64,000 nt of DNA from the NCBI GenBank assembly GCA_018902385.1, contig JABSSW010000002.1, positions 1,302,001 through 1,366,000 on the forward strand. Reading direction: 5' to 3'. A program made the position numbers and the translations under genes. The first letter of the stretch is position 1; every line of letters begins with the position of its first letter. Below, piece by piece: positions 58,428 to 64,000 of the stretch. This stretch comes from Physcia stellaris. Taxonomy: Eukaryota; Ascomycota; Lecanoromycetes; Caliciales; Physciaceae. The notes under the pieces are model-generated. The model had not been told where the DNA came from. It saw only the letters and a program-made list of their open reading frames with translations, and did no database searches.

Positions 58428-59704
58428 ATGCTCTTTTTGACTGTGCTTGGATGTTCAGTAGGTAAATCTTCCTCATTGCCCCAATCGGTACCTGCAGCTT
58501 ACCACGAATGCCAGTCTACTCGCCTCTCTAAGCTCGCGGAGATACTAAACTCTAACTCAACTTCATCCCATCTAATGCCCCCGATTGTCCAAGATCAAAT
58601 ATTTCCCACTCTGCTCGCCTTCAAAGAAGCTCTTCGGGCATGGGCTGTCGAGAAGAATTTTACTGCAAGCTTGACTTCTACAAAGCCGGATTCTGAGACT
58701 AACGACTCTGGTAGCCCCACATCCTAGACAGCGACAGATCACGTGTGCGTGCTGGCTGCAGATCTGCACCGAATTGCCCGTTTAAGATCAGGATCAATTA
58801 CAATGAGAAGCGAGGCGAAGCCCGAGTCGCCACCTGCGAGACGAACCACTCCCACCCTATTGGCGAGAACGTATCGCAAGGCATCAAGCGACCAGAGACC
58901 GCCAGGCTCAAGTTTTTGTGCGGAGTTGTCCCCACCTTGATCACGGTGAACGTCAATACCACTGTGCGTCAGATATGCGACGCTGTATTCAAGAGATATG
59001 GCCAGGAAATTTCCCTGCGGCAAGGCCAAAAGCTGAAGCGGTTGCTGGTGAAGAAGCCATGCAGATATTGTGAGCAGCGCGGTCATTCTGGAAGACATTG
59101 CCCCAATAAACCTGGTTCCGCCGAGAATGAGGGTCCTCATGGTGATGACGTTGCTACGGACGAAGACACAAGTGGGAATGAATTACCTCGGCGGAAAAGC
59201 CGATGTCATATCTGCTTTCAGACCGGCCACAACAGGCAGAAATGTCCTGACAAAGATTCGCCGTTACGGCCAGGGTCGCCGGTCTTGGAAGATGCATCTG
59301 TGCCGTATGGAGACCAGCTACAGCAGGCTGCCAGCGCTTCAGATCTACTGCCAAATGGCGAAGGTGACTTCAATGACGCCCAACCCAACAATGAAGACGG
59401 AGAAACAGATCAAACCCCACAGCCACAGCCAGACGCTATAATTTCACAACCACCATCGACACCGCCGCCAATTTCCACGGCACCAGCAAATTATCACCAA
59501 ATTCACTGCACAGGTATGGTTCCGCCAATGGCATATTCGATACCACATCAAATGCCACGCGCCATGGCGATGACACAGTCGAGGTCACAGGAAAATCTAC
59601 GGTTGAGAGCGGCTGAGCTTATGCGACAAGCGGCAAGTCTTACACAGGAAGCTGCAAAATTGAATTTCGAGGCTGCGAGACTGCTTGCATTAACTCCGAT
59701 ATGA
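58428..59704 (+). CDS. FAR1-like DNA-binding domain plus two CCHC zinc knuckles (apparent one-base shift)
   Basis: The first part (to about 58714) has IFPTLLAFKEALRAWAVEKN. The second (from 58715) has GCRSAPNCPFKIRI...TCETNHSHP. Together they form the C-x5-C...C...H-x-H zinc fold of FAR1/MULE-type N-terminal domains. Two zinc knuckles follow, CRYCEQRGHSGRHC (about 59060) and CHICFQTGHNRQKC (about 59205), both C-x2-C-x4-H-x4-C. A Pro/Gln-rich stretch and a helical Ala-rich tail (RQAASLTQEAAKLNFEAARLL) end the protein. No transposase core is present, so it looks like a domesticated or truncated Mutator-type protein. The frames join if one C is added to the C4 run at 58715-58718. The start codon is uncertain (58428 or 58575). 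Confidence 0.65.
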
Positions 59705-60149
59705 GAGGTTTAGTCCGATCCATACTGAGGAAGAGCAACAAGATCCAACCCTGTTTCATCGGCTTCTTCCGGGAATCCATGATCACTAGCTATAGACTTC
59801 GATTGGGGACTAGGCAATGGGACTTATCCAACGGTCTGAAATTCAGTCAGCACTACCAGACTGGGGTAGCCGTCCTAGCCATGCCATCAAAGCAAACCCT
59901 TTCTACGACACGCCTTACAGCTCCAGAACACCTTCAGAAACCGGTGATTCGCCGCGAAAAATTCTACTCAGAGGTTGACGATTAGTTGAGTCGGTCAAGC
60001 GAATGCAGATGGAAAAGTTCGAGAAAAATTGCTCTAGGTTCATCATTCATGGGGGTCGAATCGGAATGCATCAGAATGGCTCGAGAAAACCGGCCCACAC
60101 TAGCCATACCGCTTTACTATTCACACCACTCCATACATTAACATCTAGC
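59705..60149. other. Intergenic, no supported gene
   Basis: A frame at 59701-59985 overlaps the stop of the FAR1/CCHC gene and lacks motifs. It is probably 3' untranslated sequence. Confidence 0.45.
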
Positions 60150-60800
60150 TCATGAGTCAATCTTCATCCCGCTTGCCTCCAATGCCTCGTCTGCTCTGTC
60201 GTCGCTGGCGCTCCATTTGTCGTCGGCATAATGGCTCTCCGCCGTGTCTACTCTGACATCGCTGGTGCACCATTCCTCGTCGTAATACTGGAGCTCCGCC
60301 GTGTCTATTCTGTCATCGTTGGTGCACCATTCCTCGCCGCAATACTGGAGCTCCGCCGTGTCTACTCTGTCATCGCTGGTGCGCCATTCCTCGCCGCAAT
60401 ACTGGAACTCCGCCGTGTCTACTCTGTCATCGCTAGCGCTCCATTCCTCGTCGTAATACTGGAGCTCCGCCGTGTCTACTCTGTCATCGCTGACGCCCCA
60501 AAGTTCGTCGGCATACTGGCCCTCCGCCAGAACAACCCTTTTACCCTCATACCCCCCACTGAATACATATGTCTCGCCATCAGCAGCCAAGCTCCATTCT
60601 TGTTTCGAATCTGCGCGCTTCTTCTTCCACCCGGCTTCGGCTTTGATGGTCCGCTCTGCTGTATCTTGGGCGGAGTGGAAGGGCGCTAGCGCTGACAGTG
60701 GGAATTTGAAGGGCGCTGGTGGCGGTGAAGAAGAGGGCTGTCGTGGGGAGTGGGTCTCTTGAGAATGCGTGCAACCCATCGGGGACTCGTCTAGGTCCAT
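60150..60800 (-). CDS. Protein with 19-residue tandem repeats
   Basis: 216 residues. The first 110 are Ser/Pro-rich and basic. Then about five to six units of 19 residues follow, each like EEWSASDDRVDTAELQYYD, and the protein ends ALEASGMKIDS. Repeats are strongly acidic with conserved Trp, Asp-Arg-Val-Asp-Thr-Ala and Tyr. There is no signal peptide and no known domain. The frame is open over all units and differences between units are mostly codon-preserving, which supports a real gene. Function unknown. Confidence 0.6.
   Translation of the reverse strand: MDLDESPMGCTHSQETHSPRQPSSSPPPAPFKFPLSALAPFHSAQDTAERTIKAEAGWKKKRADSKQEWSLAADGETYVFSGGYEGKRVVLAEGQYADELWGVSDDRVDTAELQYYDEEWSASDDRVDTAEFQYCGEEWRTSDDRVDTAELQYCGEEWCTNDDRIDTAELQYYDEEWCTSDVRVDTAESHYADDKWSASDDRADEALEASGMKIDS
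60231..60525 (-). repeat. 57-bp minisatellite inside the repeat protein gene
   Basis: Units of 57 bp starting CTCCGCCGTGTCTACTCTG (plus strand) repeat about five times with few changes and no frame disruption, each encoding one 19-residue unit on the minus strand. Confidence 0.9.
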
Positions 60801-61153
60801 GGAGAGTATTGGTAGATGTGGGTTTGCTGCTTGGGGCTGAACAGGACGTTTTGCTGACCGTGACTCGCGGCAAAGGATAGGTGAAAGAAGGGAAGAAATC
60901 TTCAGGTATCTTGAGCCAGCTCAAGTATTGGAAACGAGGTTGTTTTACAAGAATGATGTCCTTGACGCTCTGTCACTCACAGCTCCGAAAAAGACAATGA
61001 CAAAGAACGAACAATGACATTTATAGGTAAGAATACAACCCTGCACAGCCCACGAAAGTACGCAGAGCTCACAGTCACGATAGCATGAAGCCCTCAACCA
61101 TCACAACCACATCAATGACCGGAGAAACACCCCCGAATCACCAACCACCCTCT
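60801..61153. other. Intergenic, no supported gene
   Basis: Likely promoter region of the repeat-protein gene. A frame at 61085-61366 on the plus strand overlaps the small minus-strand protein and is Pro/Ser-rich by composition only. Confidence 0.4.
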
Positions 61154-61390
61154 TCACCTCCATCTCCACCTCGACCCGCCCGTGACGCAATATTCACCAA
61201 GCACCTCCTCCCTCCGGTTCCCTCGCACCTCCTCCTCCCACGTCGCCGGCGCATCCTTCAATCTCGGCACGCTTCTGACTCCTACTCCTGCTGCTGTGAC
61301 TTCTCGTCCATATGCATCGTAGTGTTTCGTACGCTCGTAGGGTCGTGTTTGGGAGTTTTCGTTTGAGACTTTGGAGGATGTGCTACCCAT
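61154..61390 (-). CDS. Small protein with an N-myristoylation-type start
   Basis: 78 residues starting MGSTSSKVSNENSQ, which fits the MGxxxS/T-K consensus for N-myristoylation. The middle is KHYDAYGREVTAAGVGVRSV, followed by a polar region PATWEEEVRGNRREEVLGEY. It is probably membrane-tethered and of unknown function. There is no known domain. It may have further exons upstream or downstream that I cannot define. Confidence 0.5.
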   Translation of the reverse strand: MGSTSSKVSNENSQTRPYERTKHYDAYGREVTAAGVGVRSVPRLKDAPATWEEEVRGNRREEVLGEYCVTGGSRWRWR

Positions 61391-62634
61391 CTCGCTCGTC
61401 TTTGCTTGATGTTGCTGGGAAGAGGGGATTGTGAAGATTGTGATTGGGACTCGGGGGTAGATGGAGGAGAGTGTGCAGAGTAGGGAGGAGGAGGAGATAG
61501 TGGTGGAGTGTAGTTGGGGGACTTCGACCGATAATTAGGCTAGAAAGCTCGAGATATCGAGATCAACTCTTCTCTTACAGCGAGGATGGGTTGGTTGTTT
61601 GAGTATCAAACTGGAAGGAGGATATGCTGTTTCAATATCGAATTGAACTGACGTACTGAATCTACTCGGTATATCTTGACGAAGAATTTGGAAAACTGGA
61701 AGAGGTGTGGCTCTTGATACTCTCTCACCCTCTTTATCACACGGGGGTGAAGGGGCAATGCTAACGTCGCATGACGGCGCTCACAGCGGCGATCTGGCGA
61801 CCAGTAATCACGCCCGTCTATTCGCCAGTGTGTGAATGCTTATTGTGGATTGGCATTCTTAGTCAAGAGGTTCTTTTCCGATATCTGCTCACATACACTT
61901 CCTTCATGGTGACGAAAAATGCGAGGATAAGACAGCAACCGTCTCAGATCAAAATAGCCATTGTACCTATCCATCCTCTGGGATTCTATCAAATCGAGCG
62001 ATAGAAAGGGCTGATCTCACAAATGCGCATACGCTACGACAGGATCTAAGTCATTGAGACGTGATCCATCCAATAGAGTAATCAACATTTCAAGTTTCTT
62101 TATTCTACAGTCCATCTCTATGTACATAGCATAACCCCCAGCCTGACACCGCTAGTGTGCTGAATATCCCCTACATCCATTTCCAAAGAGAGACTGCCGT
62201 GACAGATGCTGAACAGCTAAGTAGACCATCCACATTCATCCTCAAGCCAATTCAGGTGATCACCGCCCACCTAATCTGAGAGATAGCGCATGAATAAGGG
62301 AATTGCGAGGGGTTCCTGCTGCCGGACTAGAGTTCAGGACTGGGAACATCACAACATCGTTACCGGAGTCGATGATGGTGGCGACTGGTGATGGGGTTTG
62401 AGGAAAAGATATCGAATGCACGGCAAGGGGAGATAAATCGGCTGGTGTAGTGTGATGAATCGTCGATGTTCTGGGAAGGAAAGGGTGAGTGTGTATGAAA
62501 TGAAGGGGCATCAAAGAAGGGTTTTCCAGGAAGCAATCACGCCAATTGCTTTTGACTGCCCATGATGCGCTAACTCCAACTGAAATCGTGGCAGCACAAA
62601 AGAAAGACATGGAGAGTATTGAGCGCAAGAGATA
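61391..62634. other. Intergenic, no supported gene
   Basis: Frames at 61771-62004 (plus) and 62260-62646 (minus) have no motifs. The second starts with a hydrophobic stretch that could pass for a signal peptide, but its rest is low in structure and it begins at a non-ATG codon. Confidence 0.4.
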
Positions 62635-62935
62635 AATACTCACCACTCACCTATGCCCGCCCACCCTGCCAGCTCTCGAGCTGTCAAATCTACGACTACG
62701 GCTTCGATATCTCACGCCCAATAACTCCACGAACAAAAAAATACTCACCACTCACCTATACCCGCCCACCCTGCCAGCCCTCGAGCTGTCAAATCTACGA
62801 CTACGGCTTCGATATCTCACACCCAATAACTCCACAAACAAGAAAAATACCCACCACTCACTTATGCCCGCCCACCCTGCCAGCCCTCGAGCTGTCAAAT
62901 TTTACGACTACGAATCAAACAAATAAATATTCTCC
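62635..62935. repeat. Tandem repeat, three units of about 105 bp
   Basis: Units start AATACTCACCACTCACCTAT or a variant at 62635, 62740 and 62846. The first two are nearly identical over 105 bp; the third is truncated and diverged after GTCAAATTTTACGACTACG. The core contains GCCCGCCCACCCTGCCAG and CTCGAGCTGTCAAAT. Confidence 0.92.
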
Positions 62936-63439
62936 AACAAACCTTATCCCACCCGCCCACAGACCTACGAAGATTAGGAGAGTGAGAAAGGATACATACC
63001 ACAAACCTTTGTCCACTGTCCAACCGCATGCTCGATGGCTGTGCTCAAGAGTATCCGAGAAGGTGAAGAGGAGTGATGTGTGTGGAAGGTCTGATGTATG
63101 GATGGTCGATGATGAGGCGTGTGATGGTGATGATGAAGAGCGGAAAGAAGACGATGGGACCTGGTGGTCAAATAACGAGAAGAGGGGGTGCAATGATGGA
63201 AAATGTGGCTTGGTACGATAGTCGGCATGGTTTGGTATGATGGTCAGTAAAATTAAGAAGGATGCGAGGACTGGCGTGGTCAAGAGTAGGAAGATCTGTT
63301 ATGAGATGCAAGGCGCTAATCGAAGCGATGAAGCAGGGTAAGTGCAATGATGCGCTGAAGAGCTTTAAAAATGTGGGAAGAAAAGGGGTGGAGCAGATGT
63401 GGGAAGGAAGGGGTGAAGCTGCTGCAAAATGATGAGCCT

Positions 63440-63930
63440 AATTGACCGCCGTGTTAGCTAGTTTAACGTCATTGCGGACGCGTCGAAAGTGCTGAGGTCT
63501 CGACGATAAGTGCCAGAAGATGATCTTGAAAAGGGGCGCTGGTAGGGAGTCTGAACAACATGCCAAGACGGCGAAAGAGGACATTCGAGTAAAGATCAAT
63601 AACGATAAAGACGGAGTGCTTGGAGGGTGATGCTGAATCTAATGAGCTGAGTCTCACGAGTGTTGAAGGCCAAAGTCCGGGCGGTCTAGTTTAACGTCTT
63701 CGCGAACTGAAGAGCGGGCCAGGTATTGGATATTTAAATTATAGTCTGGTAAAGGTAGAAAGCGGATAGCACTGGAAGATGGTAATATGTGTGATCTAGG
63801 ATATAACAGAAGGAATAGAGTATGAAGGTGCGAGGGTTGATGAAAAGGCAGAGAAGTAAAGAACATAAGATCGAGGCAAGTGGCTGGGGTAGTTTTACGT
63901 CTTTGCGGACGAGGGATAGAGAGAAAAGGT
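63440..63930 (-). repeat. Three diverged copies of a short segment about 210-230 bp apart
   Basis: GTTTAACGTCATTGCGGACG (about 63461), GTTTAACGTCTTCGCGAACTG (about 63689) and GTTTTACGTCTTTGCGGACG (about 63893) each read on the minus strand as (V/A)R.DVKL or close variants. The surrounding sequence is pyrimidine-rich on the minus strand. These may be repeated exons of a gene running from the right, or a decayed tandem repeat. No full frame can be drawn. Confidence 0.55.
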
Positions 63931-64000
63931 GTAACATGTTAGCAGTGAAGGTAAAGAGCTTATCTGGGGATCTTACCAATGGAACAGAGCCGAAGAATGG

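Noticed and set aside
60231-60525. CRISPR-like array
   Set aside because: Contiguous 57-bp units without variable spacers, in frame, in a eukaryote.
62260-62646. Minus-strand secreted protein
   Set aside because: Non-ATG start at the repeat edge and no domain; the hydrophobic start alone is weak evidence.

Overview
This window comes from a filamentous ascomycete (Pezizomycotina). The evidence is short introns with GT..AG ends and CTNAN branch-like motifs, the gene repertoire (HIS1, 40S ribosomal protein eS28, NAD glycerol-3-phosphate dehydrogenase, glycogen debranching enzyme, a PigL_N/ankyrin protein, a DUF3716 protein), and a long AT-rich island of mutated transposons set between GC-balanced DNA. 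The C2H2-carrying LTR elements remind me of Leotiomycetes, but that is recollection, not proof.

Layout. 1-6.36 kb: a GC-balanced Helitron whose coding strand reads HUH replicase, PIF1-like helicase and a C-terminal Ulp1-type cysteine protease, interrupted by a few one- or two-base shifts. 7.2-8.4 kb: a five-exon DUF3716 gene. 8.4-11.3 kb: no gene; it holds a tRNA-derived SINE candidate. 11.33-36.57 kb: an AT-rich block with sharp edges. It contains two adjacent short LTR elements that carry a C2H2 zinc-finger gene on the minus strand. It also contains a complete but inactivated Ty3/gypsy element with 237-bp LTRs and a 5-bp target duplication. That element is nested inside a minus-strand DUF6589-like gene, whose reading frame resumes on the far side of the insertion. 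Further right are several diverged tandem repeats and a decayed RecQ-like helicase gene on the minus strand. 36.6-64 kb: ordinary gene space with a Thr-rich secreted protein, an ASCC1/AKAP7-like protein, a PigL_N-coiled-coil-ankyrin protein, HIS1, RPS28, GPD1, GDB1, a FAR1/CCHC protein, a 19-residue-repeat protein, a small myristoylation-type protein, and tandem repeats at the right end.

The most striking observation is the mutation signature of the AT-rich block. I aligned three LTR pairs by hand and found 43 transitions. Of these, 41 are C to T before T (or the complement, G to A after A), and only 2 are at CpA/TpG. CpA and CpG remain common and TpA is scarce, while CC/GG dinucleotides are almost absent. 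In-frame stops are nearly all TGA at former Trp codons. This is a repeat-directed C-to-T process with a 3' pyrimidine context. It is not the CpA-to-TpA signature of classical RIP. The neighbouring Helitron is untouched by it.

Genes that work together: HIS1, RPS28, GPD1 and GDB1 are unrelated housekeeping genes. GPD1 and GDB1 both concern glycerol or glucan storage metabolism, but nothing in the sequence shows co-regulation. No tRNA, rRNA or CRISPR array was found.
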